Made by a program: the position numbers and the translations under genes. From Methanomassiliicoccus sp. (GTDB lineage Archaea > Thermoplasmatota > Thermoplasmata > Methanomassiliicoccales > JACIVX01), in the NCBI GenBank assembly GCA_020725985.1, contig DYTM01000008.1, positions 1 through 16,464 on the forward strand: a stretch of DNA of 16,464 bases. The letters run 5' to 3'. Below, piece by piece: positions 1-7,328 of the stretch. The notes below the pieces were generated by a model that made no database searches, was not told where the DNA came from, and was given only the letters and a program-made list of their open reading frames with translations. Each line of letters starts with the position of its first letter. Within the stretch, counting starts at the first letter, position 1.

Positions 1-108
1 CGGACGGCCCTCGAATCTTCCGCTCTCCGACCATTCGGCGAGAGGGAGGACCGCATCCCGGATGTTCACGCTTGCTTTGTCAGGCAGGCTGCAGACGAGC
101 AACCTCAT
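1..108 (-). CDS. dtdA: Probable D-aminoacyl-tRNA deacylase (archaeal DTD2 type), N-terminal part only
   Basis: This reading frame runs off the left edge, so only the first 36 residues are visible, and no stop is met. It starts MRLLVCSLPDKASVNIRDAV and continues through LAEW and GRFEGRP. The N-terminal strand followed by DKAS-NI, then W...F-G-P, is the pattern I know from archaeal DtdA/DTD2. That family hydrolyses D-aminoacyl-tRNAs so that D-amino acids are not used in protein synthesis. The ATG at 106-108 is preceded on the minus strand by GCGGGATGACA, a weak purine-rich ribosome site. It is transcribed divergently from the PNPOx-like gene. The call rests on a short N-terminus; the coding frame is more certain than the function. 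Confidence 0.5.
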   Translation of the reverse strand, partial: MRLLVCSLPDKASVNIRDAVLPLAEWSESGRFEGRP

Positions 109-214
109 GTCATCCCGCTATGGCGCTTCCTGGCAATTGTACTTGTTGTTCCGTCTCCGTAGCCGCGAATGCCGATCGATGCGACACCTTGGTACGACCT
201 CCGAATGAGACTGG

Positions 215-250
215 ACAAATGATTAATAATCTCGAGGACTTCTTATAGAT
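215..250 (+). promoter_or_regulatory. Putative TATA promoter of the PNPOx-like gene
   Basis: An AT-rich stretch, GATTAATAAT at 221-230, stands out in GC-rich DNA and lies about 40 nt before the ATG at 265. A second AT-rich stretch (TTATAGAT, 243-250) is close behind. With a TATA centre near 226 the transcript would begin near 250 and carry a leader of about 15-24 nt. The call is by composition and position only. The rest of the 109-264 intergenic stretch shows no further gene. Confidence 0.4.
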
Positions 251-264
251 AGGGCGGAACTCGA

Positions 265-654
265 ATGGTGAAGATGTCCAAGGAGGCAAAGGAGTTCATA
301 GGCAGAATCAGACCAGCCTACCTGGCCACGGCATCCAAGGATGGCACGCCCAACATCGCTCCGAAAGGGAGCCTCACAGCGATAGACGACGAGACGCTTC
401 TCTACGCCGACATTCTGCCGGGAAAGACCCGAACCAATCTGAAGGAGAATCCGAAAGTCGCCGTGTCATGGGTTGACCCTGCCGTCTTCCGGGCAGTCCA
501 GATTAAAGGAACCGCGACCCCGTTGTCAAGCGGGAAGGTGTACGAGGAGACCTGCAAGAAGATCGCGGCCCTGCCGATGAAGCTTCCGAAGCCGAAAGCC
601 GCGGTCCTCATCAAGATCGAGGAGATCTTCGACACCGATCTGCTGAAGCAGTAG
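265..654 (+). CDS. Pyridoxamine 5'-phosphate oxidase-like FMN-binding protein
   Basis: This 129-residue protein has the size and pattern of a single split-barrel (PNPOx-like) flavin-binding domain. Visible features are the opening PAYLATASKDGTPNIAPKG strand pair near residues 17-35, GKTRTNLKENPKVAVSW near 53-69, typical of the FMN-phosphate side, and VQIKGTA near 78-84. Members bind FMN or F420 and act in small-molecule redox; the substrate cannot be read from the sequence. An internal ATG at 274 (MSKEAKEF) is an equally good start because the ribosome site is weak. The gene ends with TAG. Translating past it would run into the next gene's start at 756, so TAG acts as a stop here. It is monocistronic and divergent from the probable dtdA. 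Confidence 0.75.
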   Translation: MVKMSKEAKEFIGRIRPAYLATASKDGTPNIAPKGSLTAIDDETLLYADILPGKTRTNLKENPKVAVSWVDPAVFRAVQIKGTATPLSSGKVYEETCKKIAALPMKLPKPKAAVLIKIEEIFDTDLLKQ

Positions 655-680
655 GGTCGTCAGAGCAATCCAATGGGCCG

Positions 681-716
681 GGCAATCACCGGTGATAATC
701 ATCAGAGGGAATTGCC
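681..716. promoter_or_regulatory. Nested dyad element upstream of the HTH-TPR gene (candidate operator)
   Basis: Outer arms GGCAAT (681-686) and ATTGCC (711-716) are perfect inverted repeats. Inside lie a perfect 10-bp palindrome, TCACCGGTGA (686-695), and an interrupted palindrome, TGATAATCA (693-701). The element ends about 10 bp upstream of the TATA box at 726-733, a usual place for an archaeal regulator. Because the downstream gene encodes a DNA-binding domain, autoregulation is a reasonable guess. A short hairpin or terminator of the preceding gene is the alternative. Confidence 0.4.
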
Positions 717-725
717 TCCTCACCG

Positions 726-733
726 CTATATAC
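726..733 (+). promoter_or_regulatory. TATA box for the HTH-TPR gene (leaderless start)
   Basis: CTATATAC is centred about 26 nt before the ATG at 756, which is the usual distance from an archaeal TATA box to the transcription start. The mRNA would therefore begin at or next to the start codon. This supports 756 as the start and explains the lack of a ribosome-binding site. Confidence 0.6.
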
Positions 734-755
734 CAGGCCGCTCCATCGGGTCCGC

Positions 756-2063
756 ATGCCCAGCGTTCTCACCGTCGCGGAAAGGATAATCCTCCACCTT
801 TCCCAGTACTCGAAGTTGCAGGACAACTACGATGTTCCCATCGATGTCAGCCAGGACGGCATCGCAGCGGCCCTCCGCATCTCACGCGCTCACGCGGCAA
901 TCGAACTGAAGAAGCTCAAGGATGGCCAAGAGGTGATGGAGCGTCTTGCGCACATCCGGAGGGGGAAGACGAAGAGGAAGGTCTACTTCCTCGTGCCGAA
1001 AGGGGAGGCGCGAGCTGGTAAGATAAAAGAGTTTGCGATCAGCGAGGGCATAGAGATCATGCCCCTTCTCGACCTGAAGAAATGCGCTGGGGAGGATCTC
1101 TGGAAATCGACTGACGGGCAATTCCGGCCGATCCTCGCCCAAGCCTGCGTCTTCAGGAAGGCCTTCAAGCGATCCGTCCTCCCGGAGACGAGCATCTCCC
1201 TCCTGCCGACGGATCGGAACGGGATGGTGGAGATGCCTGAGGACCTCAGAGATTCCATCGTCAGGCTCCAGGGGAAGGAGGATCTGAGGATGTATCACAG
1301 CTTCGCGGCGGACTACTGGTTGAAGGATGGGGACAACCGCGAAAGGCTCTATCACCTCATCCGCTCGGGGAGGCTCAGGGAGGCGGAGATGCTTGTCGCA
1401 GCTAGAGGACAGCATCTCGTCTCGGTCGCGGACGAGGACCTCTTTTCCATCATATCGGCTCTCGAGAACCCCTCGGACAAGTACCGCCACAAGGTCCTCT
1501 TCTTCGCGGCTGAGATCGCCAGGAAGACCGGACACAAGGACTTCTGCGAGAGGGTCGCAAGAAGGATGGGATCCTCGGATTCCCTCCGGGAGCGATCCGA
1601 CGGCAAGCTGATGCTCGGTCTGCTGGCGATGGGCCAGGGAAGGCATCAGGATGCCTACGCCATCCTGACTGAGGCGAGGGAGCTTTCCTCCGGTAACGGA
1701 ACCGATCCGCGCCTCGAGTGCGAGATCGCTGAGGCGCTTGCCAACCTGTCGAGGAACAGGGAGGCGAAGGAGACACTCGAGTCTCTTCTCCCTTCGCAAC
1801 TGAAGAAGACCGACCCTGAGCATCTCGAGAGAATCTACTTCCAACTCGGAACGCTCTACCTGAGAGAGGGGAACGGGCCCGAAGCCGTCAAGTGCATGAG
1901 CAAGAGCCTCGGGCTCACGAGATCGAGCGACAAGGCCAAGTTCTACCGCGGGCTGTCGGACGCCTACGCGCTCGCCGGAATGAGAGAGAAGTCGGCCGAG
2001 TTCGCGTCGAAGGCTCAGCCCCCTAGAAAATGGGGCTCTTCCTCAGCAGGTCAATATCGCTGA
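756..2063 (+). CDS. Winged-helix DNA-binding protein with C-terminal TPR repeats
   Basis: 435 residues. Residues 1-85 form a winged-helix domain: helix-rich start, recognition region DGIAAALRISRAHAAIELKKL near 34-54, and a wing RRGKTKRKVYFLVPKG near 68-83. The middle part (about 90-250) is not recognised. From about 250 to the end the chain is helical with TPR-like pairs, seen at LMLGLLAMGQGRHQDAYAIL, CEIAEALANLSRNREAKETL, IYFQLGTLYLREGNGPEAV and FYRGLSDAYALAGMREKSAE. A DNA-binding head with a protein-binding TPR tail suggests a transcription regulator that senses a partner protein; no target can be named. The start is fixed by the TATA spacing. Its 3' end overlaps convergent pheS by 41 bp. 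Confidence 0.7.
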   Translation: MPSVLTVAERIILHLSQYSKLQDNYDVPIDVSQDGIAAALRISRAHAAIELKKLKDGQEVMERLAHIRRGKTKRKVYFLVPKGEARAGKIKEFAISEGIEIMPLLDLKKCAGEDLWKSTDGQFRPILAQACVFRKAFKRSVLPETSISLLPTDRNGMVEMPEDLRDSIVRLQGKEDLRMYHSFAADYWLKDGDNRERLYHLIRSGRLREAEMLVAARGQHLVSVADEDLFSIISALENPSDKYRHKVLFFAAEIARKTGHKDFCERVARRMGSSDSLRERSDGKLMLGLLAMGQGRHQDAYAILTEARELSSGNGTDPRLECEIAEALANLSRNREAKETLESLLPSQLKKTDPEHLERIYFQLGTLYLREGNGPEAVKCMSKSLGLTRSSDKAKFYRGLSDAYALAGMREKSAEFASKAQPPRKWGSSSAGQYR

Positions 2064-3543
2064 TGTAGAGCTCTCTGATGTCGGTGAGATTCCAGCGGAG
2101 CATCGCCAGCCTCTCGAAACCGAGACCCCATGCGAGCACAGGGTGCTTCACGCCGTAGGGGGCGGTCACCTCGGGCCTGAACACGCCTGCCCCTCCCAGC
2201 TCCATCCACTGGCCGTTGTGGAGGACCTCCACCTCGAGGGAGGGCTCGGTGTACGGGAAGTAGCCAGGTCGGAAGCGGAGCTTCTCGAAGCCCATCGCGC
2301 GGTAGAACTCCCTCAGTACGCCGCAGAGCATGTCGAAGCTCGTCCCCTCCTCCATGATTATCCCCTCAATCTGCATGAACTCCGGCAGATGAGTGGCGTC
2401 GATCGCCTCGTTCCTGAATATCCTGCTGATCGAGAAGACCTTCACCGGAGGATCGGGATGCTCCGAAAGGTAGCGGACGGTGCTGACGGTTGTGTGGGTG
2501 CGGAGCAGCGCCCTCTCGGCCTCCTCCCTGCTCCACCTCCCCCTCCATCCGAGCGAGCCGGTGTTCCACCCGTCCTCGTGTATCGCCTTCACTACGTCCA
2601 CGAGCCTTTCGTCCTCGAGTTCCAGCCTTGCCGGGTTCCTCAGGTAGAAGGTGTCCTGCTGGTCCCTCGCTGGGTGATCCTGAGGGGTGAACAGGGCGTC
2701 CATGTTCCAGAACGCGGACTGCACGTACTCGTCGTCGATCTCCTTGAATCCCATCTGGACGAAGATCCGACGCACCTCCGCGGCCATCCTCGTGATCGGA
2801 TGCTTTTTGCCAGGGAAGACGGAAGGGGCGAAGGTCCGGACGTCGTACTTCCTGAAGGCGACTTCCTTCCACCGCCCGGTCTGGATCAGCTCCGATGAGA
2901 TCTGGGCGACCTCCTCCTTCAACTCGATCCCGCCGGCGAGGACCTCCCTCCCGAGGTCGGTCAGGGTCATTCTCCTCGCGACGACGAGTCTTTCCGAGAC
3001 GAGGTCCTGCCTCGACCTCAACCGCGTGATGGCCGCGGGATCGACCTCGTCCTCAGGCAGGTCCCTTGAGGCAAGCGCCTTGAGAACCGCCTCGTCCTCC
3101 ATGTCGCTCGAGGCCGCGGCAATCCCCTTGGCGGTCAGCACCAGCATCGTCTTTCCATCATCCTTCCTGATGGTGGCAAGGCCCTTCCTCTTCAGCCAAC
3201 CTATCGCGATCGGCACTTCCTGCTTATCGACGACGCTCTCCATCTCGGAAGTGCCCAGGGTACCTCCCTTGGAGCTGATGAGATCGAGGGCCCTCCTCTC
3301 CGGAAGTCCCCTTTCCAGCACCTCTCTGTTCTCGATCGAGTAGAGCTTCTTGGCACTCTCCTCGATCCGGATGAGCTCCTTCGACTGAAGCCACGAGGCG
3401 GCGTTCATGACCTCGACCAGATGCTCGAAGCCGCCCTTTTCGAAAATCTCTTCGGGTGTCCCGGCCGCGCCGATCCTGTCGAGCGTCAGAAGTATACGTT
3501 TCTCCTGAGAACTGAGGCCCTCAAGGATCTCCGAGGCTTTCAT
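2023..3543 (-). CDS. pheS: Phenylalanyl-tRNA synthetase alpha subunit
   Basis: 506 residues, full length for archaeal PheS. It forms the catalytic subunit of the (alpha-beta)2 enzyme that charges tRNA-Phe. The N-terminal ~200 residues are helical, winged-helix-like tRNA-contacting modules. The class II catalytic domain follows: a motif 1 helix near 248-266, LLRTHTTVST at 347-356, motif 2 with FRNE at 376-379 followed by DATHLPEFMQIEG, and motif 3 GLGFERLAM at 473-481. It is the last gene of trpS-trmO-pheS, 24 nt after trmO. No strong Shine-Dalgarno site precedes its ATG. It ends with TAG and overlaps the HTH-TPR gene by 41 bp tail to tail. The beta subunit pheT is not in the window. Confidence 0.95.
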   Translation of the reverse strand: MKASEILEGLSSQEKRILLTLDRIGAAGTPEEIFEKGGFEHLVEVMNAASWLQSKELIRIEESAKKLYSIENREVLERGLPERRALDLISSKGGTLGTSEMESVVDKQEVPIAIGWLKRKGLATIRKDDGKTMLVLTAKGIAAASSDMEDEAVLKALASRDLPEDEVDPAAITRLRSRQDLVSERLVVARRMTLTDLGREVLAGGIELKEEVAQISSELIQTGRWKEVAFRKYDVRTFAPSVFPGKKHPITRMAAEVRRIFVQMGFKEIDDEYVQSAFWNMDALFTPQDHPARDQQDTFYLRNPARLELEDERLVDVVKAIHEDGWNTGSLGWRGRWSREEAERALLRTHTTVSTVRYLSEHPDPPVKVFSISRIFRNEAIDATHLPEFMQIEGIIMEEGTSFDMLCGVLREFYRAMGFEKLRFRPGYFPYTEPSLEVEVLHNGQWMELGGAGVFRPEVTAPYGVKHPVLAWGLGFERLAMLRWNLTDIRELYISDIDLLRKSPIF

Positions 3544-3567
3544 GGCGGATGGAGTAGACTCTCCTGA

Positions 3568-3963
3568 CTATTTGTGATTTTTGCCAGTCTGGTCCCGCCT
3601 TCTGGCGGGCTTGATGTCTACGACCGGCGTGCCGTTGAAGGCGTCGAGACCCTTGACGATGAGCACGTTCCCCTCGCGGCGGAGGAACTTGACCCTCGTG
3701 AGGCCGAGGAAGTTCGGGCGCTTTGGACTCCTCGACGCGAAGACCCCCACCTCTGGCTGCGAGGGGTCATGGTGGGGGTGCACCCTCATCCTGTAGGAAT
3801 GGGAGCGGTCGAAGAGGAAGATGATGTCCAGCTCCTCACTCTCCTCGATCTTGTAGAGTCCTTCGGCGAAGTCCGGCAGAATCTCGATTTCCGAAATGAG
3901 GTCGTCGAAGTCAGTGTCCTCTTCCGCTGAGTTCCTCACGTACCCGATCGGGCTGATCTCCAT
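3568..3963 (-). CDS. trmO: TrmO-like tRNA methyltransferase (TsaA/UPF0066 family)
   Basis: 131 residues, starting MEISPIGYVRNSAEED. The family signature is clear: RSHSYRMRVHPHHDPS near 53-68, GVFASRSPKRPNFLGLTRVK at 73-92 and VKGLDAFNGTPVVDIKP at 103-119. TrmO-family enzymes use S-adenosylmethionine to N6-methylate t6A37 in tRNA; archaeal members keep the fold, but their substrate is less well shown. The chosen ATG (3961-3963) shares one base with the trpS stop (TGATG), so translation is probably coupled. A longer open frame upstream is only a shadow of trpS. Here UPF0066 is placed between two aminoacyl-tRNA synthetases, which agrees with a tRNA role. It ends with TAG. Confidence 0.85.
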   Translation of the reverse strand: MEISPIGYVRNSAEEDTDFDDLISEIEILPDFAEGLYKIEESEELDIIFLFDRSHSYRMRVHPHHDPSQPEVGVFASRSPKRPNFLGLTRVKFLRREGNVLIVKGLDAFNGTPVVDIKPARRRDQTGKNHK

Positions 3964-5081
3964 CAGGAGTCCCTCATCATGAACTCCTCTACCCTCTCCC
4001 GCGCCTTCTCTCTCTTCCTCTGATGCTCCTCCAGGAACCTCACGATCCTCTCGGTCAGCCTCTTCTTGCATTCCCCGCAAAGGATCTCGCCCTTCTTGCA
4101 CGCCTCGGAGAGGTTGTTGATCTCCCGGTCGTCCGGCTCGAACAGGAAGTACTCGTACTTGAACACCGAGCAGACGTCTGGCTTCCCGCCGATCTTCCTC
4201 TGCTCCTCGATCGAGACCGCGCCCCCGGTGAATGCGTTTGCGATCTTCTTCTTCACGGCCTTGGGAGTGTCGGTGGTGAAGATGGTCGTATCGGGCTGGG
4301 AGGAGGACATCTTCTCCCCACCCATCAGGCTCGGGAACATCTTGTTGTGCAAGAGGGCGGGCTTCGGATATCCGAGCAGCGGGGCGACGTCCCTCGCCAC
4401 CCTGAAGTGAGCATCCTGGTCGATGCCGCACGGGATGAGGCAGGGGACGCTCCTCTTCTGAATCTCGGACTCCAGGAATGCCGGTGCGGCCTGTATGCTC
4501 GTGTAGAATATCGTCCCGATGTTGTAGCTGTTATCGAATCCGAAAACGGCTTTGGCGGTGGAGAAGGTGACCTTCTTTGCCACCTTGAGAGCGATGGGAT
4601 AGAGCGTCCTGATGCACTCAGTGTCGAGGAATATCCTCGTCCGCTTGGCATCGAACCCGAGTGCAATCACGTCCAGGATGTTGTCGTACGCGAGCGTCCG
4701 CGTATCCTCGAGCGCCAGGTTCTCGTTGAAGAGGAACTTCTCGTCGTCGGTCATCTGGAAATACAGCTTGGTGTCGAAGAGATCCTGAAGATGCTTCGTG
4801 AACATCCAGGTGACCAGGTGTCCGATGTGGGTGTTCCCCGAGGGCCCCCGGCCGGTGTAAAGGACGAACTTGTCCCCCGCATCATACCTGTCGAGAATCC
4901 AGTCCATGTCCCGGTGGGAGTAGGTGATGCCGCGGCGCAGCATCGGATGGAGCTCTCCGTACTTCGACATCCTTTCCAGAAGGGCTTCGTCGATCTTCCT
5001 CGTCCCGAACTTGTCCACAAGAAGGTCGTAGTCGATCTCGCCCGTTACCTCCCAGGGCGTGACCTTGAACTCGTTGTTCAT
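3963..5081 (-). CDS. trpS: Tryptophanyl-tRNA synthetase
   Basis: 372 residues, class I aminoacyl-tRNA synthetase of the archaeal/eukaryotic TrpRS type. The ATP-binding HIGH motif is intact in SGNTHIGH (81-88). A substrate-site segment, IPCGIDQDAHFR, lies near 216-227, and the second signature GGEKMSSS is at 254-261, with the full KMSSS form at 257-261. The C-terminus has a CGEC pair (335-338) followed by a Lys/Arg-rich helix that probably contacts tRNA. It is the first gene of the operon with trmO and pheS. A weak TATA-like site lies about 35 nt before the ATG, giving a very short leader, and no Shine-Dalgarno site is seen. Confidence 0.95.
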   Translation of the reverse strand: MNNEFKVTPWEVTGEIDYDLLVDKFGTRKIDEALLERMSKYGELHPMLRRGITYSHRDMDWILDRYDAGDKFVLYTGRGPSGNTHIGHLVTWMFTKHLQDLFDTKLYFQMTDDEKFLFNENLALEDTRTLAYDNILDVIALGFDAKRTRIFLDTECIRTLYPIALKVAKKVTFSTAKAVFGFDNSYNIGTIFYTSIQAAPAFLESEIQKRSVPCLIPCGIDQDAHFRVARDVAPLLGYPKPALLHNKMFPSLMGGEKMSSSQPDTTIFTTDTPKAVKKKIANAFTGGAVSIEEQRKIGGKPDVCSVFKYEYFLFEPDDREINNLSEACKKGEILCGECKKRLTERIVRFLEEHQRKREKARERVEEFMMRDS

Positions 5082-5113
5082 CGCTGCACCGCAGGCGCGG
5101 AAAGAACCTCTAG

Positions 5114-5130
5114 GCTAATGAACTTTTCCG
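5114..5130 (-). promoter_or_regulatory. Weak TATA/BRE promoter of the trpS-trmO-pheS operon
   Basis: Read on the minus strand the site is CGGAAAAG (BRE-like, 5123-5130) followed by TTCATTAG (TATA-like, 5114-5121). The predicted transcription start is near 5092, about 10 nt before the trpS ATG. The purine-rich BRE is the stronger half. The intergenic stretch to the divergent exchanger gene is only 161 bp, so some promoter for this side must lie here. Confidence 0.4.
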
Positions 5131-5199
5131 ATTGCCTGGCTGGCGACGTCTAGGTCCGAAACCCGCCACAGACCAGGAGATTCGAGGTCAGAATTCGCC

Positions 5200-5218
5200 G
5201 CTGAAACGTATAAATACT
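5200..5218 (+). promoter_or_regulatory. TATA/BRE promoter of the exchanger gene
   Basis: GCTGAAAC (BRE-like, 5200-5207) is followed by GTATAAATAC (5209-5218), one of the best TATA boxes in the window. The predicted start of transcription is about 5239, only a few nt before the ATG at 5243, so the mRNA is nearly leaderless. This agrees with the missing ribosome-binding site. Confidence 0.7.
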
Positions 5219-5242
5219 CTATCACCATGCGTCTACTGGTAA

Positions 5243-6343
5243 ATGGACATCGTCCTGTTCATCCTCAGCTTTGCGCTGATACTGATTGGCTGCGAGTTCT
5301 TCACGAACGGCATCGAGTGGCTCGGCAAGCGCTTCAATCTGTCGGAGGGATGCATCGGGAGCGTACTCGCGGCGGTCGGGACCGCGATGCCGGAGACCCT
5401 CATCCCAATCATCGCCCTTCTCTTCCTGGGAGGAGAAGCGGGCCAAGAAATCGGCGTGGGGGCGATCCTCGGCGCCCCGTTCATGCTCTCCACGCTCGCC
5501 CTCTTCGTCTGCGGCCTTTCGGTCTTCTTGTTCATGAAGAGGAAGGGCAGGAGGACACTGCGGGTGAACGGGAAGCTCATACGACGCGATCTTAAGTTCT
5601 TCCTGATCGCCTACAGCCTGGCCCTCGTTGCCGCCTTCGTTCCGCTCGAGTTCAGCTGGATCAAGTGGATCATCGGAGTTGTGTTCATCCCCCTCTATGT
5701 CTACTACACCTACATCACAGTGAAATGCAGGGATGGGCAGTGCGAGAATGGGAATCTGAAGTGCCTCTATTTCCAGAGGGCCATCGACAAGGCACTGGGC
5801 AACGGGAGGAACGCATCCAGGACCGGCGTCGAGGACCCCATCGGGGAGAAACTAAGGAAAGCCGTCTACGAGGTCGAGCCCCCTACCTACCTCATATTCG
5901 TGCAAGTGGCGATGGGGCTGATGGCAATCATCCTAGGGGCGAACATCTTCGTCGAACAGATTCGAGAGGCTGCGATCGCGCTCGGAATGAATCCGCTAAT
6001 ACTTGCCCTCATCCTCGCGCCCGTTGCGACGGAACTCCCGGAGAAGTTCAATAGCTTCCTCTGGATCAGGGAGGGAAAGGACACCTATGCCATCGGGAAC
6101 ATCACCGGCGCGATGGTATTCCAGAGCTGCATCCCGGTGACGATCGGCATCGTTGCCACGGACTGGCATATCGTTCTTTGGAACACCACGCAATTCCTGC
6201 AATCGGTATCAATGGGCATATCAATACTCGCAGCCTCGATACTCTATCTGCGTTCGAGCCACTCGGAGCTGCGCATGTCCGGGTTGATGCTCGGCGGCCT
6301 CTTCTACTTGTTCTTCATTATTCTGGTTCTGGTGAGCGTCTAG
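5243..6343 (+). CDS. Cation exchanger of the Ca2+:cation antiporter (CaCA) family
   Basis: 366 residues with roughly ten hydrophobic segments in two halves split by a polar loop (about 162-212). Each half holds an alpha-repeat: GSVLAAVGTAMPETLIP at 39-55 and APVATELPEKFNSF at 259-272. The conserved Glu in MPE (51) and LPE (266) is where family members bind the ion in the membrane. The family swaps Ca2+ or Na+ against H+, Na+ or K+; the ion pair cannot be told from sequence. The loop has three cysteines (CRDGQCENGNLKC, 162-174) that are unusual for the family and might bind a metal. It stands alone, ends with TAG, and lies 82 bp before the E1-like gene. Confidence 0.85.
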   Translation: MDIVLFILSFALILIGCEFFTNGIEWLGKRFNLSEGCIGSVLAAVGTAMPETLIPIIALLFLGGEAGQEIGVGAILGAPFMLSTLALFVCGLSVFLFMKRKGRRTLRVNGKLIRRDLKFFLIAYSLALVAAFVPLEFSWIKWIIGVVFIPLYVYYTYITVKCRDGQCENGNLKCLYFQRAIDKALGNGRNASRTGVEDPIGEKLRKAVYEVEPPTYLIFVQVAMGLMAIILGANIFVEQIREAAIALGMNPLILALILAPVATELPEKFNSFLWIREGKDTYAIGNITGAMVFQSCIPVTIGIVATDWHIVLWNTTQFLQSVSMGISILAASILYLRSSHSELRMSGLMLGGLFYLFFIILVLVSV

Positions 6344-6402
6344 GGGCTTTCCTGTCCCGAGGCTGTGACGATTCTGGAGGCTGATTCTCACCGAATGGAA
6401 AT

Positions 6403-6420
6403 GCGAAGACTAGTTTATCA
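6403..6420 (+). promoter_or_regulatory. TATA/BRE promoter of the ubiquitin-like operon
   Basis: GCGAAGAC (6403-6410, BRE-like) is followed by AGTTTATCA (6412-6420). The expected transcription start is near 6440. That lies downstream of the first ATG (6426) but just before the second in-frame ATG (6447), so the E1-like protein may truly start at 6447. This is a motif and spacing argument only. Confidence 0.5.
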
Positions 6421-6425
6421 TACTC

Positions 6426-7259
6426 ATGGAAGTTCTTCCGCCTCGCATGAGTGAAGCGATCAAACTGGGCGAGATTGACGAGGACCGCCTCGACAGGTCC
6501 AGAAGGATTGGGTGGCTTGACGTCGGGAAGATCGTGAAGTCGAGGTGTCTTGTCGTCGGGGCTGGGGCCCTTGGCAACGAGGTCGTCAAGAGCCTCGTCC
6601 TATCGGGTTTCAAGGAGATCGTCGTGGTCGATATGGACCGGATTGTCAGATCAAACCTCAACAGGTGCGTCTTCTTCAGGGAGGAAGACGCGGAGAGCCG
6701 CCTCCAGAAGGCGAGCGTTGTGGCGGCAAGGGCGGCGGAGTTGTCTCCGACTGCTCGAGTCACGCCGGTCGTCTCGAGCATACAGGACATCGATCTCTCA
6801 TCTTCCCCCAGACCCGACGTCGTGTTCGGATGCCTCGACAATATCGCCGCGAGATTGCATCTGAACGCACATTCCTATCACCTCGGTATCCCGTACATAG
6901 ATGGGGGGACGAACGGATTCGCCGGCAGAGTCCACGTAGTCCTCCCTCCGGAGGGGCCCTGCCTACAATGCGGAATGAACCGATCCCATTTCCGGATCAT
7001 GGAAAAGAGACACAGCTGCACTGGAATCGAGGCGTCTTTCTACGAGCCGAAGGTCCCAGCTGAGATAACGACGACGAGCGTGATTGCCGCGATACAGGTG
7101 AGAGAGGCGTTGAAGGTCCTCAGCGGGAAGAGTGAGGACTGCATAAGGCACGTCGCCCACTACGACGGTCTGAGGAACAGGTTCGAAATCCTCGAGACAT
7201 CGATCGACCCGGGTTGCCCGATGCACTCCCGAATGGAACCGCATGATTCTCAACGCTGA
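6426..7259 (+). CDS. E1-like ubiquitin-activating enzyme (ThiF/MoeB-UBA fold)
   Basis: 277 residues from ATG 6426 (270 from ATG 6447, which fits the promoter better). It should adenylate the Gly-ended C-terminus of the adjacent Ubl with ATP and pass it on as a thioester. Visible motifs are the nucleotide loop VVGAGALGNE (43-52), VDMDRI (68-73), NLNR (77-80), a Lys in LQKASVV (95) and the GCLDN Asp (138). C198 in RHSCTGIE sits where E1s of this type carry the catalytic Cys, before the TTTSVIAAIQVREALKVL helix (215-232). C179/C182 with C264/H267 form a probable zinc site, CxxC plus CxxH. It is a bare adenylation domain, with no room for a separate Cys domain or a ubiquitin-fold domain. First gene of the operon, 69 nt before the Ubl gene. 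Confidence 0.9.
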   Translation: MEVLPPRMSEAIKLGEIDEDRLDRSRRIGWLDVGKIVKSRCLVVGAGALGNEVVKSLVLSGFKEIVVVDMDRIVRSNLNRCVFFREEDAESRLQKASVVAARAAELSPTARVTPVVSSIQDIDLSSSPRPDVVFGCLDNIAARLHLNAHSYHLGIPYIDGGTNGFAGRVHVVLPPEGPCLQCGMNRSHFRIMEKRHSCTGIEASFYEPKVPAEITTTSVIAAIQVREALKVLSGKSEDCIRHVAHYDGLRNRFEILETSIDPGCPMHSRMEPHDSQR

Positions 7260-7316
7260 GAATCGACACGTCTAACTGTGGTGGAAACCTTTAACGGCAA
7301 TCCAGCTTTTGGCCGA

Positions 7317-7324
7317 GGAGGTGA
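7317..7324 (+). promoter_or_regulatory. Strong Shine-Dalgarno site fixing the Ubl start
   Basis: GGAGGTGA lies 4 nt before the ATG at 7329 and is one of the best ribosome-binding sites in the window. It decides for the 80-residue protein over a longer frame that opens upstream at 7278. The 69-nt gap after the E1-like gene also has GGAAACCTTTAAC (7283-7295), a possible internal BRE/TATA, but its predicted start falls inside the ribosome site, so extra promoter activity is doubtful. Confidence 0.7.
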
Positions 7325-7328
7325 CGCA

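Noticed and set aside
3964-4431. 287-residue version of the TrmO frame starting inside trpS
   Set aside because: The extra N-terminal part is an Arg/Glu/Gly-rich shadow of trpS. The UPF0066 domain starts exactly at the ATG that overlaps the trpS stop.
4023-5153. Long plus-strand open frame opposite trpS (376 codons)
   Set aside because: Its Leu/Glu/Val-rich translation mirrors the trpS codons. No recognisable motif or promoter.
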